Assembly: GCA_023416995.1 (NCBI GenBank)
Contig: JAEZGI010000028.1
Span: forward strand, 1-58,917
Direction of reading: 5' to 3'
Source: Bacteroidota bacterium
Lineage (GTDB): Bacteria; Bacteroidota; Bacteroidia; Chitinophagales; Chitinophagaceae
DNA: 58,917 nucleotides
Positions 27,312 to 36,273 of the stretch are shown one piece after another (the first letter of the stretch is position 1; every line of letters starts with the position of its first letter). Both the position numbers and the translations under genes were made by a program. The notes beneath the pieces are model-generated. The model did no database searches. It was given only the letters and a program-made list of their open reading frames with translations, and had not been told where the DNA came from.

Positions 27312-27837
27312 CTGCATAATCTCCTGCATTGCTGTCTTTAACTGATACTATAGGTTTAGCCACTGGCCATTCAATTTTAAAACGAGGATCGTTCCATCGT
27401 ACCACTGAAGCAGCTTCAGCGTTGAAATCGCCTTCAATCAGGTATGACACCACAGCTTCTGCAGTTAAAGTAACAAAGCCATGTGCACAACCCTTTGGGA
27501 TATAAATTCCCTGCCCCTGGAATGCAATTAGTTCAATGGCCTGCCATTCTAAAAATGTAGGTGAATCTTTTCGCAGATCAAGAATCACATCGTAAATTTT
27601 CCCGGCAACACAGGTAACTATTTTTGCCTGGTCGAAAGGCTTCGTCTGGTAATGCATTCCCCGTAATGTGCCTGGAGCCGCGTTAAACGAAAAGCAGGTG
27701 GAATGTGGCTTGAAATCCAGGCCAGCTTGTTCAAATGCGTGGTGTTCCCAGGTTTCAGTAAATGCGCCCCTGTTATCGCGAAACACATTGTCCTGCAATA
27801 ACATGGATCCATGAATTTTAAGTGGAGTAATAGTCAT
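27304..27837 (-). CDS. dTDP-4-keto-6-deoxy-sugar 3,5-epimerase-like (RmlC family)
   Basis: 177 residues of the RmlC cupin family. The conserved FRDNRGAFTETW, the catalytic TLRGMHYQ and VTCVAGKIYDVILDLRKDSP are present. IPKGCAHGFVTLTAEAVVSY holds the second active-site segment, and RWNDPRFKIEWP matches the C-terminal block. It epimerises C-3 and/or C-5 of a 4-keto-6-deoxysugar nucleotide. No RmlA/B/D or CDP-glucose genes are present here, so its substrate is probably made elsewhere or is a GDP or CDP sugar. Confidence 0.88.
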   Translation of the reverse strand: MTITPLKIHGSMLLQDNVFRDNRGAFTETWEHHAFEQAGLDFKPHSTCFSFNAAPGTLRGMHYQTKPFDQAKIVTCVAGKIYDVILDLRKDSPTFLEWQAIELIAFQGQGIYIPKGCAHGFVTLTAEAVVSYLIEGDFNAEAASVVRWNDPRFKIEWPVAKPIVSVKDSNAGDYADE

Positions 27838-27843
27838 CTTCTG

Positions 27844-28617
27844 TTATGGATAAACCTCGACATAAAAGCTTTCTTTCTCCCTGAAAGCAGGTTCAATTAC
27901 TTCGGGATAGGGCAGTGAAGTTTCATGGAGTTTTTTTATTACCCCATTTTTAAAGCCTGCATCCAATGCAAGCTGAATGGCACTTTCTGCATCATAGAAC
28001 CACTTGTGTCCATTATGAGCATCGTATGCTTTGTGAATAAACAGGTCTCCATAACTCGTAAGACCCTCGTAGTTAACAAAGCCGGCTACGAGCGGATGAC
28101 CGAAATAAGCATCATCCTTGTTGACATAGGCATTAGCATATTTGGCCAGGTCGGGACAACTGATTCGGAGTGTGGCTGAAGTATTTGCTTTATTCAACAC
28201 ACGTCTGCATTCCTTCAAAATTGCTAACCCATCGGGCCTTGTAAAGTGCTCAAGACAGTGACTCATATTTATTCCATCGAAAGAATTGTCAGCTGCAGGA
28301 ATTCCTGCCATAAGGTTATAGTTAAGCGTTAGTGCTGCTTTGAAATTAATTATTTCCTGCTTGAATTTGACCCCCTTTTCATCATAATGATAAGCAAGTC
28401 CGCGAGAACGCTTTCTTGGTATACCGTACACTTCCACCGGCGACAGATGAATCACCAGGTATCCTTCAACAGGTACGGCACCGCCGATATCCAGATACTT
28501 AATGTTGTTTTGCTTTAATTTTTTATCTACCAACGACCTTGTGGCAGACGGAGGCAAAACCTTATCCAAAAGCGGCGTTAGAATGCGATATGCATTTTGC
28601 TTGGTTAAAAATGGCAT
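27844..28617 (-). CDS. SAM-dependent methyltransferase
   Basis: About 257 residues from the ATG at 28617. A degenerate SAM motif I (KYLDIGGAVPVEG) is followed by SFDGINMSHCLEHFTRPDG and a late-motif block ILKECRRVLNKANTSATLRI. This is the methyltransferase-11 pattern of EPS-locus O-methyltransferases. The N-terminal ~35 residues are basic. Acceptor unknown; a sugar hydroxyl is the likely target. Confidence 0.8.
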   Translation of the reverse strand: MPFLTKQNAYRILTPLLDKVLPPSATRSLVDKKLKQNNIKYLDIGGAVPVEGYLVIHLSPVEVYGIPRKRSRGLAYHYDEKGVKFKQEIINFKAALTLNYNLMAGIPAADNSFDGINMSHCLEHFTRPDGLAILKECRRVLNKANTSATLRISCPDLAKYANAYVNKDDAYFGHPLVAGFVNYEGLTSYGDLFIHKAYDAHNGHKWFYDAESAIQLALDAGFKNGVIKKLHETSLPYPEVIEPAFREKESFYVEVYP

Positions 28618-28656
28618 CAAGAAACAGTTCTTTTGTTAAGCTAAAGTCCTGGTCAT

Positions 28657-29652
28657 CTAATTTGCAAATCCTATATCAGTCACTAACCCCCGATGGCGGG
28701 CAGTTGCAGGTTTGGCCTTAAATGCAGGATGATAGTCCGGAGAATTCTTCCATCTCCGCATAAAACGCTGATAAAACCTGTACAAAAATACCTGGGCATT
28801 TTTACCAGGTAAAGGTATGTTGTTGTATGGGTGCTCCGGCGGTAACACGGGTAGATGATGCGTCCTGCAATGATTAAGATGATTGGCAACGTTTGCTGCC
28901 AGCGCACGCCTCGTACCTGCTTTCATTGCAGGTATCTGCCCATCTAAAGATGTTCCGGTGATGTCAAGGAATTTGGTCCAGTCATTTGCACGATGTGTTG
29001 AACTCGTTCCGGTTGAGGTAATCTTATTGACCTCATGCTCCCGGTAAAAAACGAGACAATCCGGCGTATGAACCGGAACGGCCCCAGCGCAAAGAATTCT
29101 TATGAAGTATTCACTGTCTTCGGAGGGCATAAGATCAGTTCTGTAATAACCTGCCTTCTGTAAAATCGACCTGCGAAACACGCAGTTTTGAAACACCAGG
29201 CTCCAACCGGACAAAAACCATTCTAACATAGGTCTGTCATCCGGTACTGGTTGCGTTTGTAAGACCCTATCGAGAAATTGTATTTTATTATTTACAATCT
29301 GGCAGCGGACCCAGGGGCCGTAAGCAAAGTCACCTCCCTGCTGTTTCAACGCATTAACCTGGGTTGCCAGTTTATTGGCACTGGCCAGATCGTCACTATC
29401 CATAAACTGAATAAACGCGCCGCTTGAAGCTTTGAGGCCCGCATTTCTTGCAGCCCCTGGTCCCTGGTTGGCTTGTCGTATCAGTTTGACCTGTTCACCA
29501 AAACTTTCGATTACCTCAACTGAATTATCAGTAGAACCATCATCTACAACTATGATTTCTGCCTTCACCGTTTGTGCAAGCATGTTGCGTATGGTATCTC
29601 CTATCAGCGTTGCTCGATTGAAACAGGGAATAATAACAGAGATCTCAGCCAT
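28657..29652 (-). CDS. Glycosyltransferase family 2
   Basis: About 331 residues from ATG 29652 (the frame begins at a GTG at 29658). GT-A motifs: ISVIIPCFNRATLIGDTI, IIVVDDGSTDNSVEVIESF, GPGAARNAGLKASSG and the DxD region FIQFMDSDDLASANKLA. A long C-terminal tail is rich in Arg/His. It starts 9 bases after the next GT2 gene, so the two are cotranscribed. Confidence 0.92.
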   Translation of the reverse strand: MAEISVIIPCFNRATLIGDTIRNMLAQTVKAEIIVVDDGSTDNSVEVIESFGEQVKLIRQANQGPGAARNAGLKASSGAFIQFMDSDDLASANKLATQVNALKQQGGDFAYGPWVRCQIVNNKIQFLDRVLQTQPVPDDRPMLEWFLSGWSLVFQNCVFRRSILQKAGYYRTDLMPSEDSEYFIRILCAGAVPVHTPDCLVFYREHEVNKITSTGTSSTHRANDWTKFLDITGTSLDGQIPAMKAGTRRALAANVANHLNHCRTHHLPVLPPEHPYNNIPLPGKNAQVFLYRFYQRFMRRWKNSPDYHPAFKAKPATARHRGLVTDIGFAN

Positions 29653-29661
29653 TAACACTAA

Positions 29662-30633
29662 TTATTTGTGGGAAGCCTTTTTTAACAGTGCCTTGACCCC
29701 GGCTGAAGGCCGTGAAATCGTTAAGGGCAGGTCACTACATGCTTCCAGGTATGTTGAAAAATATGCAGCATTTCCCCGGTTCATGATTTTTGCCGCTGCG
29801 TATTTGACAGCATAAAACAGGAAAAACACAACTTTTTTATAGCCCTTTTTGTGCAGTCCCTGCAGGTATGGATCGTAAACCTGTAATGTATCAACGCTGG
29901 TATTCGCGCCCTGTTGCAAGGCTCTTAAATATTCTTTCGTCAATCTGTTGGGGGTCATATAATGATACAGTGACAGTCGTTCATCATACCAGATTTTATA
30001 CCCCGTTATCTTCATCACATAACAAAGCTCAACATCACCACCTGAAATCAACGAAGTACCTGTGCGGTCCGTTGCCAGGTTTTTAAATCCGAGATCCAAA
30101 AGCCTTCGGTAAACGCTGTTTCTAAAGGCCATGCCTGCTCCAAAAACAAAGTCCCGGTTTCGCAGTTCACCACTATCCAATGCCTGGCATCCGACTGCGT
30201 AAAATTCCTCAAACGAGTTAAACCAATACGGAAGACCCCCATCAGTTATCGCGACGTTTCTTCCTCCTAAAACGCCAATTTGTTGATTTGTAGTCAAAAT
30301 ATCATAAACCAGTTGCACATAATTTTCTGTGAGCCAGTTATCGTCATCACAAAAAAGTACAAACTCGTATGCTGACTTCAGAATGCCAGCATTGCGGGCA
30401 TAACTTAAACCTGGTTTAGGTTCGTCGATAATTCTGAGTGGAACTATAGCGCCCGTTTCTTCCCATATTTCCGTCGCTTTCTTTTTGGTAGCATCTGTTG
30501 ATGCATTATCTACCAAAATGATCTCCCATGGCAGGGAGGCTGATGTCATTTGCCGTGAGAGGTATCGCAGTGTATCGGATATCCTTTGGGCGCTATTATA
30601 ACAACAAACTATAACCGATACGCCGTCTGTCAT
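29662..30633 (-). CDS. Glycosyltransferase family 2
   Basis: 323 residues. VSVIVCCYNSAQRISDTLRY and IILVDNASTDATKKKA form the nucleotide pocket. GLSYARNAGILKSAYEFVLF leads into the DDDN metal motif (CDDDNWLTENY), and the C-terminal half has DRTGTSLISGGDVELCYVMK. A hydrophobic, basic stretch near the C-terminus suggests membrane association. Its ATG overlaps the upstream GT4 stop by 4 bases. Confidence 0.92.
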   Translation of the reverse strand: MTDGVSVIVCCYNSAQRISDTLRYLSRQMTSASLPWEIILVDNASTDATKKKATEIWEETGAIVPLRIIDEPKPGLSYARNAGILKSAYEFVLFCDDDNWLTENYVQLVYDILTTNQQIGVLGGRNVAITDGGLPYWFNSFEEFYAVGCQALDSGELRNRDFVFGAGMAFRNSVYRRLLDLGFKNLATDRTGTSLISGGDVELCYVMKITGYKIWYDERLSLYHYMTPNRLTKEYLRALQQGANTSVDTLQVYDPYLQGLHKKGYKKVVFFLFYAVKYAAAKIMNRGNAAYFSTYLEACSDLPLTISRPSAGVKALLKKASHK

Positions 30634-31835
30634 TTGTTGTTGATTAACTGCATATACTTGTTTTCCATAAGGGAGCCAATTACATCTATATTGTAGGCGC
30701 CGAGCACCTTTTGCCTTGCCTCTTTTCCCATGCTTTCACGAATTTCGGGCGACTCAAGTAAAACCGTAATTGCCCTTGCAATCGCTTTTGGATCAAGCGG
30801 ATCTACCAATATTCCCGATACTTCGTTTTGTAGCATATCCGCCATCCCTCCTTTGTTACTCGCTACGATGGCGCGTGCGGCGCTCATGGATTCAAGGCAA
30901 ACGTTTGGAAAGTTTTCCCAAATACTTGGGAACACACACACTGCGGCTTCTTTTAATACTTCAGGTATTTGTTCGGGCGTCACCTGGCGGAAAGCGACCT
31001 GATCTTTATATTCGGAAAGCTGCTGCTGAATGAATGTCTGCATGGTGATTCCTGCCAGATGCGAGGGACAATCTCTTCCTACAAAATCAATCCGCGCATC
31101 ACGATGATGATCAAAAACCAATGGCAATGCTTTTACCAATTCTACAATTCCTTTCCTGACCTCAAGCCGTCCCAAAAATAAGATTCGTTTTTTGGTCGAA
31201 CCTGGTGTGATTGTGAGGAACTTTTCGGTAGGCACAAATGGGTATGGAACATTTAGTATCCGGGAACGTGGAATGCCCCATTTACCAGCAACAATATCAC
31301 CCAGCGAAACAGAAGGTGTATGAACCTGATCAGCTATACTTGTTATTTTATATTCAATATCGATCTCTTTTTTTCGCCAGCGCCAGAAAGGGTCGCTCCA
31401 TTTTCCACGGCGAATTCCGCCAAGCATATATCGCAATTTAGCAGTAACGCTCGTGTAATGACTGGTGAGTGAGCGAATAAAAGAATCAGGGGTATGTAGC
31501 TTTACAACAAGTGGCAATCCAGGAAATGCATCTTTGATTGATAACCCATCGGCGAAATACTCAGGTGATTCAATCAGCTCAAATGGCTTTGTTTTATGCT
31601 GTTCAGTAAATACAGGAAGTATCATATTTCTGAAATCTTCCCGTGCAGCACACTTCACGCGATACACCAGAACATCATCCTGTATAAGCTGGTCATCATG
31701 GTCAGGTGAGGATGTAAAAACCACCACATCGTGCCCACGACGCTTCATCAGCACGGCCGCCTGATGCACGTAAGTGGCTATTCCTCCATAAGCTGTATCA
31801 GGGGGGTATTCGAAACTTATATAACCTATTCGCAT
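30630..31835 (-). CDS. Glycosyltransferase family 4
   Basis: About 401 residues from the ATG at 31835. The N-terminal YISFEYPPDTAYGGIATYVH is a classic GT4 glycine-rich acceptor-site block. The donor half has RILFLGRLEVRKGIVELVKA, IDFVGRDCPSH and VCVFPSIWENFPNVCLESMS. Cotranscribed with GT2 genes on both sides; it probably adds one sugar of the EPS repeat. Confidence 0.94.
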   Translation of the reverse strand: MRIGYISFEYPPDTAYGGIATYVHQAAVLMKRRGHDVVVFTSSPDHDDQLIQDDVLVYRVKCAAREDFRNMILPVFTEQHKTKPFELIESPEYFADGLSIKDAFPGLPLVVKLHTPDSFIRSLTSHYTSVTAKLRYMLGGIRRGKWSDPFWRWRKKEIDIEYKITSIADQVHTPSVSLGDIVAGKWGIPRSRILNVPYPFVPTEKFLTITPGSTKKRILFLGRLEVRKGIVELVKALPLVFDHHRDARIDFVGRDCPSHLAGITMQTFIQQQLSEYKDQVAFRQVTPEQIPEVLKEAAVCVFPSIWENFPNVCLESMSAARAIVASNKGGMADMLQNEVSGILVDPLDPKAIARAITVLLESPEIRESMGKEARQKVLGAYNIDVIGSLMENKYMQLINNK

Positions 31836-31838
31836 CAC

Positions 31839-32744
31839 TTAACTTTTCCTTCTAAACCCTGAGATAGATTTAATAAGGTCTTTTACAAAATACCAATTGA
31901 AGAGTCTTGAAGATAAAGTCTTCGTTTTATTTTTTGCGTAGGCTTTGTATATACTGTTGAACTGCTCATACAAAAGATTTGAAACTTTGTCCCGCACCGG
32001 GCCTTTTGGAAGCCTTGCAAGCAGTACCATATAAAATTCAACTTTTGTATAGTTATAAAACATATATCCTTTCTTGCCTACATGAAAAGTGGCGGAACCC
32101 GAATGATAACGGTAATGCACAACCGGGGTCGCTACATAATAAAAGAGACCTAATCTGGACAGTAATGTCCATAATACCCAGTCTTCCACCTGGAAGGCCT
32201 GGTCATAATGAAAATCCACCTTCGATAACATACTCTTTCTAAGGCAAACAGTGGAATTACATATATAATTATTAAGAAGGAAGTATGGTTCTTCGGACAG
32301 CCGGTAGACCTTATCTCTGGGTCCGAGATCAAACGCCGCTTCAAGATCCGTGTGCGGAGTCTGATCGGCGCCAAGGGTAATGCGCCCATGTATGAGTGTC
32401 ACCTCGGGTGTTTGTTCAAATACCGTGATGTATTTATTTATAGCCCCCGGTAATAGGCGGTCATCTGCGTCTAAGAAATATATTAACTCGCCTTTGCTTT
32501 GTTCGATGCCAAGTTGCCTGGTTGCACTTACACCCTTGTTTATCCGGCCTGGGTGCGTGTAAAATGATACATACCCGGGAAAACGTTCAGCATACGACAT
32601 ACAGATTTCCTGAGATTTATCGTTCGAACCATCATCTATTAATATGCATTCGAACTCGTCATACCCGCAGCTCAATACACTTTCAATAGTGGCAATAAGG
32701 AACGGTTCCGCATTGTAAACCGGAATTATAAAACTGACAAACAT
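31839..32744 (-). CDS. Glycosyltransferase family 2
   Basis: About 301 residues from the ATG at 32744, which overlaps the stop of the upstream GT2 gene by 1 base. VSFIIPVYNAEPFLIATIES, ECILIDDGSNDKSQEI and GVSATRQLGIEQSKGELIYF lead to the metal-binding FLDADDRLLPGAINKY. The last 60 residues are basic and aromatic, as in membrane-associated GT2 enzymes. Confidence 0.92.
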   Translation of the reverse strand: MFVSFIIPVYNAEPFLIATIESVLSCGYDEFECILIDDGSNDKSQEICMSYAERFPGYVSFYTHPGRINKGVSATRQLGIEQSKGELIYFLDADDRLLPGAINKYITVFEQTPEVTLIHGRITLGADQTPHTDLEAAFDLGPRDKVYRLSEEPYFLLNNYICNSTVCLRKSMLSKVDFHYDQAFQVEDWVLWTLLSRLGLFYYVATPVVHYRYHSGSATFHVGKKGYMFYNYTKVEFYMVLLARLPKGPVRDKVSNLLYEQFNSIYKAYAKNKTKTLSSRLFNWYFVKDLIKSISGFRRKS

Positions 32745-33493
32745 CAACGGTTGAAGATAAATCCTTTGACGAAGAATAGCTTTTCATAAATGCTCGCTTT
32801 GGCCAGGTGTCGCATAGCCACCTTACGCCATTCAGGTCTGAACTTTTTCATACCATTTTCGGAACCGCTTTTTGACGATGCATGGATAAGGTAAAACGAC
32901 AGGTTTTTGTCGAGATAAGAGAATTTGCTGCGGCTGGCCATACGAAGCCAGAGATCGAGATCCATAGCGTAAGTCAGGCGCTCGTCTACCGGGCCAACTG
33001 TTTGCAGAAGTGATCTTTTAAAAAATATGGAAGGTTGTGGGGGGCAAAAAAATGGCTGCCAGTATCTGAGGAGCCGGCGCAAGTCAATTCTGCCAGGTTT
33101 GTCAACAAAATTCATTTGGGGATCGTCTTCATATACCATTGTACAATTTCCCGCAACAACATCTGCTCCCGTAGTTTCAAAATGCCCGGCTACAGCATTA
33201 AAAACATCCTGATCGTACCAATCGTCCGAATTTATCCAGGCTATGATATCGCCGGATGCCTTTGCCAGACCCTTATTTAACGCATGCGACTGTCCCCGGT
33301 CCTTTTCACTAACCCAAAAATTTATCTGGTCATTGTATTTTTTCAGAATATCGATTGTATTGTCGGTGCTTCCTCCGTCGATCACTATATACTCAAGATT
33401 TTCATACCCCTGGTTTAATACGGAAAGGATCGTCCTTTCGATATACCGCCCCTGGTTGAAACTAGGTGTTATGATGGAGATGCTGGGTTTCAT
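32744..33493 (-). CDS. Glycosyltransferase family 2 (paralogue of the next gene upstream)
   Basis: About 249 residues from the ATG at 33493; an upstream in-frame extension to 33544 lacks similarity. SISIITPSFNQGRYIERTIL, EYIVIDGGSTDNTIDIL and GQSHALNKGLAKASGDIIAW lead to INSDDWY. These blocks nearly match those of the gene transcribed just before it (33507-34403), suggesting tandem duplication. Confidence 0.9.
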   Translation of the reverse strand: MKPSISIITPSFNQGRYIERTILSVLNQGYENLEYIVIDGGSTDNTIDILKKYNDQINFWVSEKDRGQSHALNKGLAKASGDIIAWINSDDWYDQDVFNAVAGHFETTGADVVAGNCTMVYEDDPQMNFVDKPGRIDLRRLLRYWQPFFCPPQPSIFFKRSLLQTVGPVDERLTYAMDLDLWLRMASRSKFSYLDKNLSFYLIHASSKSGSENGMKKFRPEWRKVAMRHLAKASIYEKLFFVKGFIFNR

Positions 33494-33506
33494 CAGGATT
33501 GACACA

Positions 33507-34403
33507 TTAAATAGAAAGAAAAAGCATTGACCTTGCTTCTTCAAGTTCCTTTAATTTGTAACGTTTGTATTTGTTGAATTTATACTGCTTAAGCAAACTG
33601 TTTTCAGTGTATGGAACCCGGATGGTTCGGAGCGCTTTACGCATGAGTTTATAATGGAGTCCTGAGAAATCCAGATCTTCCTGTTTTATTAACTCTAACA
33701 ACTGGCAGCGTTCAGGTGCATATATTGAAGATACTTTTATGATTTCATCCTGTCTTTTGTGACCTCCTGACCCGGTCTTGTGAGCCTCGTGGATCCGGTA
33801 CATGGACAGACAGTCCCGGATAGGTACAAGTTTCACGCCTGATTTTTCTGCACGCAGAAACCATTCCCAGTCGAAAGCGAAGTGAATATCTTCAGATAAT
33901 TCACCGGTCAGCTCCCAGGTTTTCCTTGTCCAGAAACTGGAAGGTTGGATGATATAGTCAAGGTATTTTAATTGATGGTGGCTAGCCATGTAAGGTACGT
34001 TGCTCCCGTAAGTGGCTAACTCACCTTCTTTATACTGAAAATGGATACAGTTGCCAAAATGTATGGTTGCCTGATCTTGTTGAGCAAGGTCTGCCATTTT
34101 GAATAACGCCCCCGGCATAAAGAGGTCATCGCTGTTTAACCAGCAAAGTATATCGCCTGTCGCCTTCCTGAAACCTTTGTTGATCGCATGTGCCTGGCCG
34201 TTATCTCGTTCACTTTCCCAGTATGAGAGTTGGTCGTTGTACTTTTCAATTAAGCTTTTACTCCCATCATTGCTTCCGCCATCCATTATGATGTATTCAA
34301 GGTTAGGATAACCCTGGCCCAGTACTGAAATAATTGTTTCTTGTAAAAACTGAGCCTGGTTATACGATGGCGTAACTACAGATATTTTAGGAAATGAGGT
34401 CAT
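33507..34403 (-). CDS. Glycosyltransferase family 2
   Basis: About 298 residues from the ATG at 34403, which overlaps the upstream stop as ATGA; the frame extends to 34559 only through the neighbour gene. KISVVTPSYNQAQFLQETII, YIIMDGGSNDGSKSLIEKY and GQAHAINKGFRKATGDILCW lead to LNSDDLFMPG. It closely resembles the GT2 at 32744-33493. A basic C-terminal tail follows. Confidence 0.9.
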   Translation of the reverse strand: MTSFPKISVVTPSYNQAQFLQETIISVLGQGYPNLEYIIMDGGSNDGSKSLIEKYNDQLSYWESERDNGQAHAINKGFRKATGDILCWLNSDDLFMPGALFKMADLAQQDQATIHFGNCIHFQYKEGELATYGSNVPYMASHHQLKYLDYIIQPSSFWTRKTWELTGELSEDIHFAFDWEWFLRAEKSGVKLVPIRDCLSMYRIHEAHKTGSGGHKRQDEIIKVSSIYAPERCQLLELIKQEDLDFSGLHYKLMRKALRTIRVPYTENSLLKQYKFNKYKRYKLKELEEARSMLFLSI

Positions 34404-35431
34404 GTTGTATGCATGAATAAATCTTTCAACTTCAGGCGGACTGAGGATGGCAACAGCCTGACGGAAGTCCGCAAACATTTTGTCAAAAATGACGGGGCAT
34501 TTTGCGATTTTCCCTCGAGACTCGTTTGCAATTCTTGCCTGCGTGATACGTACGCGCAAGGTATGGATGAATATTTGGCGTAGTCTGCTGAAATAAGATC
34601 GTTGTTATATTGCTGGTAAATCTCTCGCAGATCCAACCTGTCGTTTAATGTAAACCGACTGTAATAATGCAACGGGAGTTCTCCGGAATTAATTTTAAAA
34701 GAACTAAAATGAAAAAATTTCAATGAAGTTTTTTCATTCACCATTATGTGGCCGGCAACGACCGTTAACATACGTTCATGTAGATTCCATGGGCCCATGT
34801 TATATCCCAGATCTTTCAAGACGTGGACACGATCAAAAAATATAGGAGCAAAGTTTACTGGCAACTGGTCCACGAAAAGTCCTTCAGCTACTCTGGAGTA
34901 ACCAAGTTTATATGTTCTTTCTTTCCACCATGCGAGAAAGCCCCTCCCCGTCGTATCATTTTTTATTCCGATGAATCCCAGATTATAGAGTCCGTAATTC
35001 AAAAACTGCTGTTCCAATGGCCATTTATCATCAATGGGGATTGGTGTAAGGATATGAGGCGTCAGCAGGATCGAGTATTGTTCAAATGCTATGTAAAGAT
35101 TTGTCAGTGCGTCAAACAGTTTGATATCAGGATCCAGGTAAACAGCTTGAGTTATTTCAGGATCACTGCATATGTGCTGAAAGATCTTGGGTTTTACGCA
35201 AGTGTTTAATTCTATTATGTCATACCTGGTGAGTAATTCTTCGATATCATTTTCGATTTCGTTGATAAACACTACATTAAATGGCAAATCCTCATACTTG
35301 ATCTCAGCAAACGGAAGATCAACAAGATAAACCTCGAATCTTACTTCCGGACAATGCTGAGCTACAGAAGCTGCCAGAACAGATGCCTGGGCGAGATAAT
35401 TATTTGAACAAATTGTGAATATCGAAATCAT
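34400..35431 (-). CDS. Glycosyltransferase-like protein (GT8-type GT-A fold)
   Basis: 343 residues. The N-terminus ISIFTICSNNYLAQASVLAA and the later AVYLDPDIKLFDALTNL, a DxD motif in a hydrophobic strand, recall GT8-type enzymes. YNLGFIGIKNDTTGRGFLAW and LFVDQLPVNFAPIFF follow as in that group. Without alignment the GT8 call is moderate; a hypothetical nucleotide-diphospho-sugar transferase is the safe reading. It is translationally coupled to the downstream GT2. Confidence 0.65.
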   Translation of the reverse strand: MISIFTICSNNYLAQASVLAASVAQHCPEVRFEVYLVDLPFAEIKYEDLPFNVVFINEIENDIEELLTRYDIIELNTCVKPKIFQHICSDPEITQAVYLDPDIKLFDALTNLYIAFEQYSILLTPHILTPIPIDDKWPLEQQFLNYGLYNLGFIGIKNDTTGRGFLAWWKERTYKLGYSRVAEGLFVDQLPVNFAPIFFDRVHVLKDLGYNMGPWNLHERMLTVVAGHIMVNEKTSLKFFHFSSFKINSGELPLHYYSRFTLNDRLDLREIYQQYNNDLISADYAKYSSIPCAYVSRRQELQTSLEGKSQNAPSFLTKCLRTSVRLLPSSVRLKLKDLFMHTT

Positions 35432-36273
35432 TGTTGGTCCTTGTAGGCGAAGATGTTTAGCTGCAGATCATAATAAGGATTGTAAATGTGACGCAGGTAA
35501 GGATACGGTAAATTGTTCCAGGCTTCTCTGATATACACCCGAAAACCTGCAGCCTTGAGTATCGAAAGTAATTCATCCAGTTGTTGCGGGTGAGCCGGCG
35601 AACTGTGATATTCAACAAAAAGGTTCACCACATGCGAAAGTTGATCTTTACAATCGTTTAATACTTCTACCTCGGCACCTTCAATATCAATCTTAAGGAA
35701 GTCTACTTTTTTATTAAGAAAGTTCCTGAGGCGACGCGCCTCCACTTGTACCCTGGCATTTACACCTTGTGTGTCCGCTCCACCCTCGTAAAGTTTACCC
35801 CCAAGGCCACCATTAACCAGAAACTCAAGTGTGGTATCTTCTTTCCAAACAGCTATATTTTCCAATTTGATGTCATCATACCCAAACTGAGTTGTATTGA
35901 ATCTCAATTTATCATAGGTAGCGCGATCAGGTTCGAATGCAATTATTTGCGCCCGAGGATATAGATGTTTAAAATAAATGGCACTCAATCCGATGTTAGC
36001 ACCACAGTCCAGGATATAAGGGGATTCGCTTGCCGATTTGAATTTGTAAACTTCTTCAACAAATATCTCTTGTAAGGAGTGCAGGTGCCAAAAAGAGTCA
36101 GTGATTTGAATCTCTTTTCCATATAATTGAGAATTGGTTAAAGAACTGGTTTTTAGTCTATACAAGTCACGGATTGAGCAGATACCCTTTTTGGCGATCG
36201 TATAATCACTACCATGCTTGCGAATGGAATTCGTCCCAAGCCAGAACCTCGTGTATTTCAATATGTTTATCAA
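35428..36273 (-). CDS. FkbM family methyltransferase
   Basis: 281 residues. SAM motif ILDCGANIGLSAIYFKHL, then QIIAFEPDRATYDKL, and the FkbM signature DFLKIDIEGAEVEVLNDC. The start is TTG, placed directly after the stop of the upstream gene; no ATG is available. FkbM-type enzymes O-methylate sugars or other hydroxyls and are common in EPS loci. It overlaps the downstream GT gene by 4 bases. Confidence 0.87.
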   Translation of the reverse strand: MINILKYTRFWLGTNSIRKHGSDYTIAKKGICSIRDLYRLKTSSLTNSQLYGKEIQITDSFWHLHSLQEIFVEEVYKFKSASESPYILDCGANIGLSAIYFKHLYPRAQIIAFEPDRATYDKLRFNTTQFGYDDIKLENIAVWKEDTTLEFLVNGGLGGKLYEGGADTQGVNARVQVEARRLRNFLNKKVDFLKIDIEGAEVEVLNDCKDQLSHVVNLFVEYHSSPAHPQQLDELLSILKAAGFRVYIREAWNNLPYPYLRHIYNPYYDLQLNIFAYKDQQ

